Origin: Terebella lapidaria | Lineage: Eukaryota; Annelida; Polychaeta; Terebellida; Terebellidae | DNA: 64,000 nt | Direction: 5' to 3' | NCBI GenBank assembly: GCA_949152475.1 | Contig: OX424568.1 | Span: 7,725,667 to 7,789,666, forward strand | Shown here: piece by piece, positions 1 to 10,828 of the stretch | Position numbering within the stretch: position 1 is the stretch's first letter | How the letters are laid out: each line of letters starts with the position of its first letter | Translations under genes and position numbers: made by a program | Notes under the pieces: generated by a model | Databases searched by the model: none | The model's input: only the letters and a program-made list of their open reading frames with translations | What the model was told of the DNA's origin: nothing

Positions 1-363
1 GCACTAAACTTCAAGTCACACTTACCACTTTTATTGCAACCGGCTCCTGATTACAAAATGGCAGGACACACTATGTAGATGTCGAAGACAGCATGGGGAC
101 TGCTCTCTTCAAGCACGGATCTCTGACAAATGAAGCAATGAATCTTGTGGGTTATTATAGTTTCTACACCAATGTAAAGCTACATCAATAGGACTATAGA
201 GATATTACGGTTCTCATGACAATTTTGCTTTGCCCGATTCTCTAACCTGATTCCCTGATGATAATGAATATGCATGATAGGCCCAATGGTTAATATAGGC
301 CTACTTATGGAAAAAACTACATTGACAAAAACTACATTCTCGCTATATGCATGTTGCGTGGGA

Positions 364-379
364 GGGGGGGGGGGGGGGG
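364..379. repeat. Poly-G tract (G16)
   Basis: Sixteen consecutive G, preceded by GGGA. It is one of five G/C homopolymer runs of 16 or more in the window (also 2599-2617, 2661-2677, 23668-23683, 42281-42297). Confidence 0.9.
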
Positions 380-611
380 CAAATGCAATTAATATCGAGT
401 TATATATTAACATATTTTTCTAAACCCATATGATTAACTTTAAAAAGAGTGGTTATGGGATGTACATTTGTACAGAATAATTGCGATGACAACAATATAT
501 ATCTTTGAAATAAGTTATAATATTTATAATTCCGTATTTAACGTGATATCATTTCTTAAGATGCACCAATATACCAAGATGGGCGCGCGGCACACCAAAT
601 TAAAAGATATT

Positions 612-668
612 GTAACATATGTTATAATTAATAACATTATGTTATAACATAACATATGTTATAATTAA
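612..668. repeat. AT-rich palindromic cluster
   Basis: AACATATGTTATAATTAA occurs twice directly, and the intervening TTATGTTATAAC blocks are complementary to it, so the segment can fold in several registers. Confidence 0.6.
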
Positions 669-913
669 ACAGTTATCATCATGATTATGATAGATAATTT
701 CATATTCACTCGCTCGAGGTGATCGTAAGTTGACACAAATTCGTGATATCTGAAAAAAAACCCCGGATGATTATATAATTCTATGAACATTGTGTGGAAC
801 CAGATAATATTATGAAAATGGCATATACGTTTTGAAGTTGCTTCAATCCGTGCCATTTTTCCCGTGTGATGCTCTCATCAATATTTCCTGCTTTGAGTAG
901 CATGTTTATAGCT

Positions 914-949
914 ATAGAATAGAATAAGAATAGAATAGAATAGAATAAT
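914..949 (-). repeat. (TATTC)n 3' tail of LINE fragment
   Basis: A short run of GAATA units on the plus strand reads TATTCTATTC on the minus strand. It lies downstream, in minus-strand terms, of a reverse-transcriptase fragment and follows AATAAACATTATTC. Many CR1/L2-clade LINEs end in such a microsatellite instead of poly(A). I infer that it marks the 3' end of the element at 1332-1778. Confidence 0.6.
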
Positions 950-1331
950 GTTTATTCAGCAATCTCTGAAAGGGATGCATAATATACAGTAACAATACAC
1001 CAAAAAATAAACGAATCTAATAATATACTCTGTTTTGATACATATGTTAAATTCAGAGAAATGCTGAGAGACACATACAAAGCCTAGGGGCTGTATTACG
1101 TATGGCCTCAACTAATAATTGAAGGAAAATACGACAATTTTAAGACATAGACTACTAACAAATTGAAATTAAGCTGAACAAAAAAAATGTACAAATACCC
1201 TTGCACTGTGGATGGAAGAGTGAAATCGGGACTTGGCGAAAGACAACATATTTATGAATAATGATAATGAGTATGTTAGATGAGATGGGTTGGTATGAAA
1301 TCTGACACTGGAGCGAAAGACGAAATATTTA

Positions 1332-1778
1332 TCAGTTCTTTCGGGATGAGCAGTCACTACAGGACGGGTTCACACAATGAACAACATCTAAGTAATTTGA
1401 AATTATTGATTGCTTTACTTGTTTTTTCAATCGACTTAATGACCACGAATCATGGTTGGGGAATATTCTACACCATTTATTCCATATTTTAGGGAATTTG
1501 AAGATTGGGAAACGACTCGCAAACTCAGTGGTGGGGTGGTTTTCGTGAACTAAGTGCGATTGTCTAGTTGTTATATATTCTTGAATTTCAGTGTTTAATG
1601 GGAACATGCCCGTGAAGGAAACTGGTAATTTACCTTTCATATATTTATGCATAAATAGAGCTATCTCATACTCATACTGATCCGGAAGTTTCAAAATATT
1701 AAGTTGTTTAAATAGCGGCTCAGTATGGCTATTATAAGAGGCTCTACTTATAGATCTGTACTTATAGGTCGCTTTTAG
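1332..1778 (-). pseudogene. Non-LTR retrotransposon (CR1/L2-like) reverse transcriptase, C-terminal fragment
   Basis: The minus frame is open for about 148 codons and reads as the tail of a LINE ORF2. It contains ATYKYRSISRASYNSHTEPLF, then LNILKLPDQYEYEIALFMHKY, a TRQSH stretch, IWNKWC, and LSRLKKQVKQSIISNYL before the stop. In CR1/Jockey-type LINEs this segment follows the reverse-transcriptase core. Reading upstream, an in-frame TAG at 1779-1781 ends the open frame and I see no RT catalytic motifs beyond it, so this is a 5'-truncated insertion. The TATTC repeat near 914-949 fits its 3' end. The family is clear from the pattern, but the exact clade is inference. Confidence 0.75.
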
Positions 1779-2267
1779 CTATGAATTAAAGATAGCAGAT
1801 TTCCTTGTTCATATATTGTATAAGTTGAAAATGTAAGTCCTTGTGACATGTCCTGCAGTTCGCGAATGCTCAAGAGACTCCTCGTTAGATACACTCCACT
1901 GCAGCATAAACAAAGTGAAGACCTAAGTTGCACATGTGAAATCCAAGCTATTCTCTGTGAAAGTACGAGATTTTGTTTTGAACTTGAGTATAGTTATGCA
2001 TCGTTTAACATTATCGGAATCAAAATTGCTATATAGCCTATGTATCATTTCAGAAAGAAATAGAATAGAGAAAAACAGCGAAGGCACAAATGTAGGGCCT
2101 ACATATTACATGCAGGTGGGGGCACACCCATAAATTCGCCACGAAAATGATTTACTAAGTCGTCGAAAACTTCAACGAAACAAATCCATGCTATTTTTGG
2201 TCGCTTTAGGCCTAATGCTTAAAAACATGTTGTTTGTTGGAAAAAGACAAAGTCTACGTTCGCATAG

Positions 2268-2697
2268 GCGGATTCAAAGGGGGCGCACCCGGCGAACCCC
2301 CCTGAAATCCGGCCCTTTCGTAAATCGGCGAGCTAGACAGACGGGCCTCACGGCCCGACGCTGAATTGTAAACCTTCATAAGTGATGTGGTGCCCCCAGA
2401 CCGGCCATGCTCATCTTGCGATGTCAATAGTGTTATTTCCGTGTGAATATTTTCATCAAGTATCATAACTGCTTTGGTGTAATATGAGATGGACAAAGCT
2501 ATGAACAAATGAGATGGACGAAGCTATCCCATATATAGAACTATCTTCTAGTAATCTCAGAAATGATCAGAGAGATATCAATTTTCACAATCTTGTTTGG
2601 GGGGGGGGGGGGGGGGGTTACGCCTTTACGGCATCCTCAAACCCCCGCATCAGCCATGCTCCCCCCCCCCCCCCCCCAAACAAAATCCTGGATCCGT
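2268..2697. mobile_element. Possible MITE with G/C-tract hairpin
   Basis: The left end reads GGCGGATTCAAAGGGGGCGC. The right end, reverse-complemented, reads CGGATCCAGGATTTTGTTTG followed by a G run, so the two ends are imperfect inverted repeats. Inside are TTGTTT-G19 (2599-2617) and C17-AAACAAAA (2661-2677), which can pair across a 43-nt loop. I did not find a clear target duplication. Confidence 0.4.
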
Positions 2698-2942
2698 TTC
2701 TGTTTCTGCATCGCTATGTGCAATATTCTTGCAAGTGATTCGTTTATCTACACATTGCAGTTAGTATGCTGTGCAAATGGTTTATCTGGCTTACGTTTAC
2801 ATTTAATAATGACGAAAAAGTCGCAAAAAAAAACATTCCTCGATGGACAGCTGTACCCCAGTGAATAAGTTCCTGCACACCAAATCGCCACTCTTGTGGA
2901 AAACAATGTGTGAGCAGCTAAATATATTCGTGGGCAATTTGT

Positions 2943-3020
2943 TAGGTTACGGGGCCTTTGGTCGGATGACTATTTGACATGGCTTTGCGTCCGTCGTCGG
3001 TCCGTCCTGCACCCGTACAC
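2943..3020 (+). repeat. 5' part of an older AGGTTACCGG-family copy
   Basis: Reads TTAGGTTACGGGGCC then GTCCGTCGTCGGTCCGTCC and stops at CACATTTTT, exactly where the younger copy begins. The continuation of this older copy resumes at 4226 (ATCTTTAGAGTTTACGG). Confidence 0.65.
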
Positions 3021-3026
3021 ATTTTT

Positions 3027-4219
3027 AGGTTACCGGACCTATGGTCCGATAACCTATTGCCGTCACGTTGCGTCCGTCGTCCGTCCGTCGTCCGTCTGTC
3101 GTCCGTCGTCTGGCGTCCGTCGTCCGTCCACATTTTTATCTTTAAAGTTTACAGGCGGATTTTCCTGAAATTTTGCACAAAGCTGCCTGAAAATATTTCA
3201 AGAGGGGGTTATTTTTAGTTTTTTTATTTTCGCATTTTTCTCAAAATGGCGGCCATTTTTGACGAAAAATGGCCAATTTTGGACTTTGGTGACCATTTTC
3301 TCAAAAACTGTCTGATCAGTTTTGAGATTTTTGTTTCAAAAAATTCCCCTTATGTACCTTTATGATGTGTATAAGTTTTGTTGCCCTTGAATCGCCGGTA
3401 TCCGTGTGGCGGCCATTTTGAATTTTTGACGGGTCAGCGAAAAAAAATTTTTTTGCCCCAAAACGCCTTACTATCCATTTTGGGTCATTTCTAGACAACA
3501 ACAAAAATTTCACCTTTTGGAAAAATGTTTGGACTTAGAAAATTTTCAGCACTTTTTTCCTTCATAATGAGAGCTGCTGGGACTGTACTCATAGAACGCT
3601 TGAAGATAGAGCTTAGATATTGGCACTTTCAAATAGGAGGTCATATATGGCTATTTGGGAGGTGACATTGAATTTGACCTTTGATGACCTTGAAAGGTCA
3701 AAACAGCCATTTTTGGGTTTAAAAAATGCCCAAATTTGCCTCTACAGATGAAATGCATGTAGATATAGTTTCAGTTTGCATTATGAACATATAAGAAGTC
3801 ATATATGGAACAACTAAAGATGACCTGGATTTTGACTTTGGAGGACCTTGAGTGCTAAATGTCTGGCTTGAAGTCTTGAAAGTGGCCTCTGAAGCATAAA
3901 CTTTTGCACATACAGGTTAGGATTGTGTATAAGCCTATAAAAAATCATGTATAAATGGCACATTTTTTGGTGACCTTGGACTTGACCTTAAAGACCTTGA
4001 AGGGCAAATCTCAAAATCTGAAATTTGCCTCTACACACGAAATACTTGTTGATGAAGCTTATGTGTTTGTATTATGAACATATGAAGTCATATGCAGCAT
4101 ACCTCATGGAGACATTGAAATTCACAAAGAAAACCTTGACTGGTAAATCTCAAAATCATATGTCACCTACAATGCTTAAAACCAAAGTTTTCCGGTAACC
4201 TATCTTAGCCCTTGGGCTA
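3027..4219 (+). mobile_element. AGGTTACCGG-family interspersed element, nested in its own kind
   Basis: It begins with a near-perfect palindrome (AGGTTACCGGACC TAT GGTCCGATAACCT), followed by a CGTCCGTCGTCC-rich block and a segment with 'AAAATGGCGGCCATTTTT'. It ends in CCGGTAACCTATCTTAGCCC and a TAGCCCTTGGGCTA hairpin. ATTTTT flanks both sides (3021-3026 and 4220-4225), a plausible 6-bp target duplication. Another copy starts at 63486. From 3660 to 4190 it contains degenerate internal repeats around 'GACCTTGAAGGTCAAA'. No coding frame is visible. The superfamily is unknown to me. Confidence 0.7.
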
Positions 4220-4225
4220 ATTTTT

Positions 4226-4545
4226 ATCTTTAGAGTTTACGGTCGAATCTTTCTCAAAAATTAAAAAAAATTGAAAATATTTCAAGGGAAGGCTTTTTTT
4301 AGTTTATGATATTAGCATAGGGGAGACTGGGGTCAACTTTAACACGGGTCAATTGTAACATATTATTTCTAAGTATTTTTTTTCGAAATGGCTGCCTTTT
4401 CCGAGGTAAAATGCCTGATATTTTAGCTTGACGGTCGTTTTCTCAAAATCTGTTCAGTAACCTTTATCTAAATGATGCATAAGACTACTCATACGTACCC
4501 CTGTGATGTGTCTAAGTTTCTTTGCCCTTGAATCACTCATAAAAT
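4226..4545 (+). repeat. 3' part of the older AGGTTACCGG-family copy
   Basis: Continues the interrupted older copy: the GTTTACGGTCGAATCTTTCTC, 'CGAAATGGCTGCC' and 'CTCAAAATCTGTTCAGTAAC' blocks match those of the copy at 63486-64000. Confidence 0.6.
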
Positions 4546-4550
4546 ACACA

Positions 4551-4655
4551 ATTTTGCAATATAAACAAAGCCCGACTATATAGTTTATCCAAAGACACAC
4601 TGGCGTCATCAGAGTCAGACAGACAGTGTGTGAAATTTATTTGTTTCTACTGTAC
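4551..4655 (-). repeat. Repeat S fragment
   Basis: In reverse complement it carries the conserved S core CTGATGACGCCAGTGTGTCT, then TTTGGATAAACTAT and GTCGGGCTTTG. It is a truncated copy embedded in the 3' part of the older AGGTTACCGG element. Confidence 0.75.
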
Positions 4656-4659
4656 AAGC

Positions 4660-5741
4660 TATAAAAATGATTTAGAAATATTAGCAATTCAAAATTATCA
4701 TAGGCAACCATGCATTTCTTAATTACACATTAACACATTGGCTCTAGAGACATCATCTAGAGATCGTTTAGATATGAATACATAATACCAGGGTTTTCTA
4801 AACATAAGCCCCGGCCATATTCACGGAAATATGAATAACTTCTATTTTTCTTCCTTTAATGTGCCCATGGAAAGTTGCTATACATGTATATTAGCATGCG
4901 TTTTGAATACCGAATTCTTCAGGACTGTGTACTTATGTCCCAGCAGGAGTGAACACACAAAGACATCCCGTATGGCATACCGATTTAATTGGCACATGTA
5001 GATGTAGAATCTAGTTTGCAAAAATATGCCACATTCAATATATTTATCATATCAAAAGTTTATCATTTTAGGAACACCATATTCGCAACACATATTGTGG
5101 CATGAAGACAAATCGATGTGTTATACTGTAATATGTGTAGGCCTATCATTTTCACAGACCATGTAATTGATTCCTAATGTTAAGCCTATATCCTAGGCTT
5201 ATTATATGGATATAATCATGGAATAGTATGATGGTAATAAAGAAATAAAACATAAAATCAAGGTTCAACACATATACCAGTGCGATTGAATCACTCATTT
5301 ATAAGGCATAAATATTGGCCTACGTACTGTGGTCATATTAGAGAGACCCCTGTCCAAATCATGACGTCGACCCTTTACGCACCACGCAGCCATTTCTCAC
5401 GCAGATATGGAGTATGATTTCACGCAGTACGCACGGAGGGATTTCACGCACTACGCACTACGCACCACGCATCACGCACATATGGAGTCCCGCCTTAAGG
5501 GTAGTGACCAATTGTTTTTATACGAACTTAACCATTGGATTGCATGTTTTAATTTGTTTCATATATGAATAATGAATAATCACATCGTCTAATAATACGC
5601 CATTGTTATTTATGGAGTCATGGAATTTTATTGACATGTATTTACTCGTAATGAACAGGTTTGATTCTGTTGATAGTTGCGGACATGCCACGGATTCGGA
5701 TCAACCTAGACTAATTTAGGATTTCCCTATCTGTTTTCACT
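4660..5741. other. No gene seen; one short tandem repeat
   Basis: AT-rich DNA without a supported reading frame. It holds the ACGCA-type degenerate tandem repeat at 5373-5483 and ends at the assembly gap. Confidence 0.5.
5373..5483. repeat. Degenerate ACGCA(C/T) tandem repeat
   Basis: Units such as CACGCACTACGCACTACGCA and CACGCAGATATGGAG repeat with irregular spacing, and the 'ATATGGAGT' spacer occurs twice. Non-coding. Confidence 0.7.
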
Positions 5742-5941
5742 NNNNNNNNNNNNNNNNNNNNNNNNNNNNNNNNNNNNNNNNNNNNNNNNNNNNNNNNNNN
5801 NNNNNNNNNNNNNNNNNNNNNNNNNNNNNNNNNNNNNNNNNNNNNNNNNNNNNNNNNNNNNNNNNNNNNNNNNNNNNNNNNNNNNNNNNNNNNNNNNNNN
5901 NNNNNNNNNNNNNNNNNNNNNNNNNNNNNNNNNNNNNNNNN
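5742..5941. other. Assembly gap (200 N)
   Basis: Exactly 200 N, a typical fixed-size scaffold gap. The 5' end of the transposase gene that follows may lie in or beyond it. Confidence 1.
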
Positions 5942-5943
5942 TA

Positions 5944-8775
5944 ATATACATAAATCAGACAAGAAGAGCGGTCCGAGTTATTCATTGGAAAAACTGAAGA
6001 AAGTTGTCAATTTGGTGAAATCCGGGAGACTATCGCTGAGAGGAGCGTGTAGAGATTTTGGTATTCCAAAATCTACAATCCATGATCACGTGTCCAATAG
6101 GTAAAACAAATATATGATATGATAGATGATACAATTTATTCATATTTGGCTACATGTGAGACTCAGATTTACGCAACCTATATTTAAGACATAGGATACC
6201 ACTGATATTTCTCAGGTATCAACTGAAGGTTCCAGGTAGAGAACGTACCATAACAGTTGATGAGGAAGAATGCCTCGTACAGTACGTGAAATACATGGGC
6301 GATCATGGGTTCCTACCAAGGCGAATCGACATGCGAGCAGTCATCCAGGAGCTCCTTGCTAGGTCCGGTCGTCCCAATCCATTCAAGTCTGAGGGACCCA
6401 GCGATAAATGGTTCCGTGGATTTTTAGCTAGGCACCCAGAGCTCGCTGAGAAAATTCCCCAAACCCGTGATGCGGCACGGAGTCGCTAGAGCAATGAATA
6501 CATCATTGACGAGTTTCTGATGCTCTATCGTAAGAAAATTTTTTAATCTACCGGTAATCAATTGTACCCAGTGCTTTTCGATGCCCACACAATTGACACA
6601 CCTGAAACAAAAATTCATGAACCTGCAATTATGATTCATGTTCAACTACACAACAAACAGGTGACACAGTCGAAAAATTCAAATTTCGCCCTACCGACAT
6701 CTTCAATTGTGATGAGACAGGATTTGCATCGAAGCAGGCATGCAGGGAAAAGGCGATTGGTCAGAGGGGCAAAGGCTGTTTCCAGGATCAAGTACGTGTT
6801 ATTCTCGTGTTCATGATACACATGTATATCTACTGCAAGTCTCAATTTATACAACTCCATCACGAAATGATACACAGCAATGGTGATATATTGGCTTATT
6901 ATAATGGATACAATTCTTCATACAATTATTAGTTCATAGCAGTAGACCATGTGACTGCCCATATGTGCGTTGCTGCCAGTGGCCGGGTACTACCTACCAT
7001 GATCATCTACTCAAAGAGCCTTCCGTACCGTACTCAACACGACCAATGTCCAGATGATTGGTTTTTTGCTGTTTCCGAATCAGGTTTTTTCCGATTAGCA
7101 ATTTAGTTGTCTTTCTGAGTAGCTATTTAGCAACATGATATGATTCATATACATGTAACTTGCCAGTAACACGCTTTGTCACGGAAACCATGAACATATT
7201 TAATTATTCCACCTTCAGGGTATATGACGAGAGAGTTGTTCAGTGCTTGCTTTAACCAAGTATTCATTCCTAACTGTGGTGCCCGTCGGCCTGTGCTTCT
7301 GTTACTTGATAACCATGATAGTCACATCACCATTGACGTCACTGATAAAGCCCGTGAAAATCAGGTCATTTCCCATAGTTATTCATGCCGATCATATACT
7401 AGTAGTAATCTCTGCTAAATTGTTACAAGAAATATTTTTATATGGACATTAACGAAATAAATACCATGCAATACATGTCAAGTTATGTCATTAGAGTTAA
7501 GTGTATAGTAGATATTCTGTTTTAAAAATCCTACTTCCTAGTTTTGGCATTTCTTTTTTTGTATTCTCTACATTCAGATACACCTGCTGTCGTTCCCGCC
7601 GCACACAACTCACCTGTTACAGCCCCTCGACGTGGCTGTGTTTGGCCCTCTGAAGAAAAAAACTCACGTCACTGTCAATATCCCTATCTCTGGTCAACCA
7701 TATGCAAATTTCACGTGTAGTTTTCCCTAAAATTTGGTCATCTGCCATTAATGCATGCTGTAGTCCAGGTTTTGTCCAGAGCGCCTATGCAAAATCAGGC
7801 CTTGTCCCATACAACCCTGACGCAGTGGACCGAAGCCAGCTGAAAAAAAGCTTGAAATCCCCTCGAACACCAGGATCTGAAACAGATGCCAGTGGGTCTA
7901 ACAACACACACATTGTTGCTGATGGTGACGAAAGCTCGCTATGTCCGACCTGTGGTCATATGTCTGGAACTCATCCTTTACCTGGAGTCGCGCTGCTCCC
8001 TCCAGTGTTAAGACCCGTGTTCCGCGCTGCTGAGGCGATCGAGGAGAACCAGCGCTCCAAGCCGCAGAGGCGGAGGGTAACCATCCAACATGGACGGCTG
8101 CTGACATCCGACCAATGGGTGGACATAATACGTGACAAAGAACTCAAAGCGCAGGAGGCAAAAGAAGCCGTAGAAACAAGAAAAAGGGACAGAGAAGAAA
8201 AGAAGAGGAAGAAAGAAGAAAACAAAAAATCTACCTCTAAAAACTCCACTCAGAAGAGAAGGAAGCAGAAAAAGGCGACTGGGAGCGTGCGACGTGTCTC
8301 CACGGCGAGCGAAGATCCCACTCCAAGCACATCAAAAGGATTGGTATCCAACAATCGCACTGGCTATATTCCGTATAATCAGTATTCCAGTGATGACGAA
8401 TCTGAGCCAGATTCTTCGTGCTCATGTAGTGTCCCTGAAAAGTTGAGCTGCGGCATATGTGGTCAAGTTATTGAACCCTCGGAATCAGCCACATATCAGA
8501 CATTCTGGATACAATGCGAAATCTGCCTTCAGCGTTTCCATTTCACTTGTCTCGGAGTAGAAGAGTCTATGACGATTGATGTCTTCGTTTGTTCTAAATG
8601 CAACTATTTCTATTACCTGCACATCACAAAAGTAACTAGACCTCAAGGCTGCATTATTTTTGTCCAAAAATATTTTTTATTATTTTTCATTTTTTTTAAC
8701 GCACCAGCGGCAGGCTCCAGTAGCTGCGGGTTGTGGCACCGGCGCACCGCCCTCCAATTTCTCAAGTGTAATTAA
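5944..8775 (+). pseudogene. pogo/Tigger-type DDE transposase with C-terminal PHD finger, decayed
   Basis: Exons read in order through canonical introns. 5944-6100 encodes a psq-type HTH (LVKSGRLSLRGACRDFGIPK). 6216 onward encodes a CENP-B-type HTH (GPSDKWFRGFLARHPEL). About 6661-6795 has FNCDETGF, the first catalytic Asp. About 6943-7085 follows, then about 7219-7363 with LLLLDNHDSHI, the second Asp. 7577 onward has PPHTTHLLQPLDVAVFGPLK, the third. The C-terminal part has a Lys/Glu-rich linker and, at 8449-8601, a PHD-like finger CGIC...CEIC...HFTC...CSKC. Breaks: an in-frame TAG at 6487-6489 and a frameshift near 7680. The final residues before the stop look like intron read-through. The 5' end abuts the gap. 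A host gene of transposase origin is less likely given the breaks. Confidence 0.88.
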
Positions 8776-10094
8776 TTATCAGTTTTATTTTTTGTGCAGA
8801 CATTGCTCAGTTCAATTTCAAATTTTCAATGTTATCTTATGTATCCAGATTCCAGAATATACTCTACTTGCTTGTATTCTTTCTCAGTTCCATTACTTCC
8901 ATTTACCATTACATGCATGTTGTTGAACTTGAAATTGAATACTACTACTAGTCTAGTAATAGAGTCCGGACACATTCGACTTGTTCTCCATATTTAAGTA
9001 TTTTGTGTTCTTACTAGTAAGTTACTACAGTACTAATTACTAAACTACTAATCATGGTAATTAAGTGTTTGATAGTCAAGTGTTAGCATCGTCAACTCAC
9101 TCAACTGTCGTTTTGTCATCAATTGGTAAGTGGTGCAGTTGAGTTGACAGTTGAACACCTACAGCCATACCAGACTTATGAGCATTATTGCTGCCACACA
9201 CAGACACACTGCCTTGTGGTGTGGTAGGCCCCCTGGTAGGCCCCCTGGTTGTGGTGTCAGATGCTCCAACTAAATTGAGGGCCGAAACATTTGAGAATAC
9301 ATTTTGTATGCTGATCCCATTTTTAGAAAATACTGTACCAAGTACCAATATTCCAATTATATTTAATTTCCAGAGAATTGGAAACTCCAGTTTACTTTTA
9401 TTAGTACTGTAATTCTGGTATTCTCAAATGTCTCTGGTTGCCAAACCAACTATGCCTTTACCATGAGCCTCAGTGACGTGGCAAAATGCAAACCCATTTA
9501 TATTTCTTGGTTTACAAATCGACCATCAGTCCATCACGTAACTTTACTTGGCCATTTTTGGAATAAAACAAATGAATAAATTAGTTATTTTTAATACTTT
9601 ATATAGCCTAATTACAGCCAGACACCGGTACATACTACATATAATATATTGATAATTCAAACAAGTTTACAGTTTACTCAGTCATGTCCTCTGCCAGGGT
9701 TGAGTGGTTGTTCACTCATACATCATACATGGACATCATGTACATACATCATACTCATACATCATAAATTGAGACAAATACAATCACCAACACCAACAAA
9801 TGGCAACAATAAAAAATTTGACGAAATTTATTTATTGCAGCAAATCAGCATCAGATCGGGAATCCTCACTCATCAGAAGCTTGTCTTCTCCCATCTGAAA
9901 CACATGCACGTGTATGTGAAAGGAAAAATGGAAGATTAATTTTGTATTTCACGCTGATCATAATGATTACAAAACGTTACAGCCATTTATGTTTCTGTGC
10001 ACAAAATTAGCTTTACATATTACTGATATCTGTACTACTTATTTCAAAATATTCTGTATATTTTTTACACACTTGAACAAGAAACGGCGCCCGC
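8776..10094. other. No gene seen; short local repeats
   Basis: Contains TACTAG-rich stretches at 8938-9060, a 14-bp GGTAGGCCCCCTGG repeat at about 9224-9250 and an ATACATCAT-rich stretch at about 9715-9770. The end of the hAT-like gene could continue here on the minus strand but I could not follow it. Confidence 0.5.
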
Positions 10095-10828
10095 TTGGAA
10101 CTAGTGTTGGAGCATCCACCACACTCAACTTCGTCAGGTCATATTTGCATGTTTCTCGACATCACTAATGGCATGAACGAACTCCCTACAAGATTTTTCG
10201 TTGCGATATGCAATGCCAATGTCAACGCCCTTCCTCGCGTCCAGTTGACAGATCCACCCAAAATCTTTGAACGGCCTGTTTTTCAAGCAAAGTGCATGAG
10301 CAGTGTGAAACAGTTTACTGAGTTTTGAGAACGTAGATTTGGTCATGGATCGAATAGCTTTTTGGCCTCACTTACTGGAGCCTCTCTGTTTTGTACACTG
10401 ATCATCGCTTGTTTGTGGGCGACTGTTTCCGCATGTGAGGTTAGGGTGGAAATGTCTGAAGTTATCAGTGCCATCACAGAACTTATTTTTCCCGACATCG
10501 ACGCTCTTGCTGTCTGTGTAGGTGCGTTGCACGGCGTGCAGTACATGTTTTGATCCGTGTATTCCAGCCAGTCGAATTTCTTCAACCAGTGTTCTTGGAA
10601 TTGTCGATCTCTGGTACTTTCGTAGATTTTTTGTTTTACTTTCGATTCTTCAGGGTCTTGTTTCCTTTTTTTTGCTGGTGGCGGCTTGGCGCCTGGCCCA
10701 GACAGATAACGCCACATGACACTTTGATAATTTGACAACACCAACAGGTTCAAATAGCCGTGAAAACGACAAAAAATCCACAAATCCAAACGAAAATTGT
10801 AACTTTTTCTGGCGGAAACACTCGTCAT
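10095..10828 (-). pseudogene. hAT-like (ZNF862/C17orf113-type) N-terminal fragment with TTF-like zinc finger
   Basis: Two minus-strand frames join with a single-base shift near 10345. The first holds a basic linker, then FQEHWLKKFDWLEY and MYCTPCNA with a later H-x-H-type pattern, resembling a TTF-type zinc finger. The second reads FSKLSKLFHTAHALCLKNRP, FKDFGWICQLDARKGVDIG and YRNEKSCREFVHAISDVEK, the region preceding the hAT catalytic core in ZNF862-like proteins. I cannot see the catalytic core, so this is a fragment. It lies head-to-head with the family P gene starting at 10910. Family assignment is from pattern recognition. Confidence 0.65.

Larger units (their letters stand above)
1..913. 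other. No gene seen; AT-rich DNA
   Basis: I see no coding signal. The stretch holds a G16 tract at 364-379 and an AT-rich palindromic cluster at 612-668, both listed separately. Confidence 0.5.

Noticed and set aside
2514..2868. Frames rich in Gly/Pro over the homopolymer tracts
   Set aside because: They are translations of G and C runs.
5711..5985. Open frames across the N run
   Set aside because: They consist of unknown bases.
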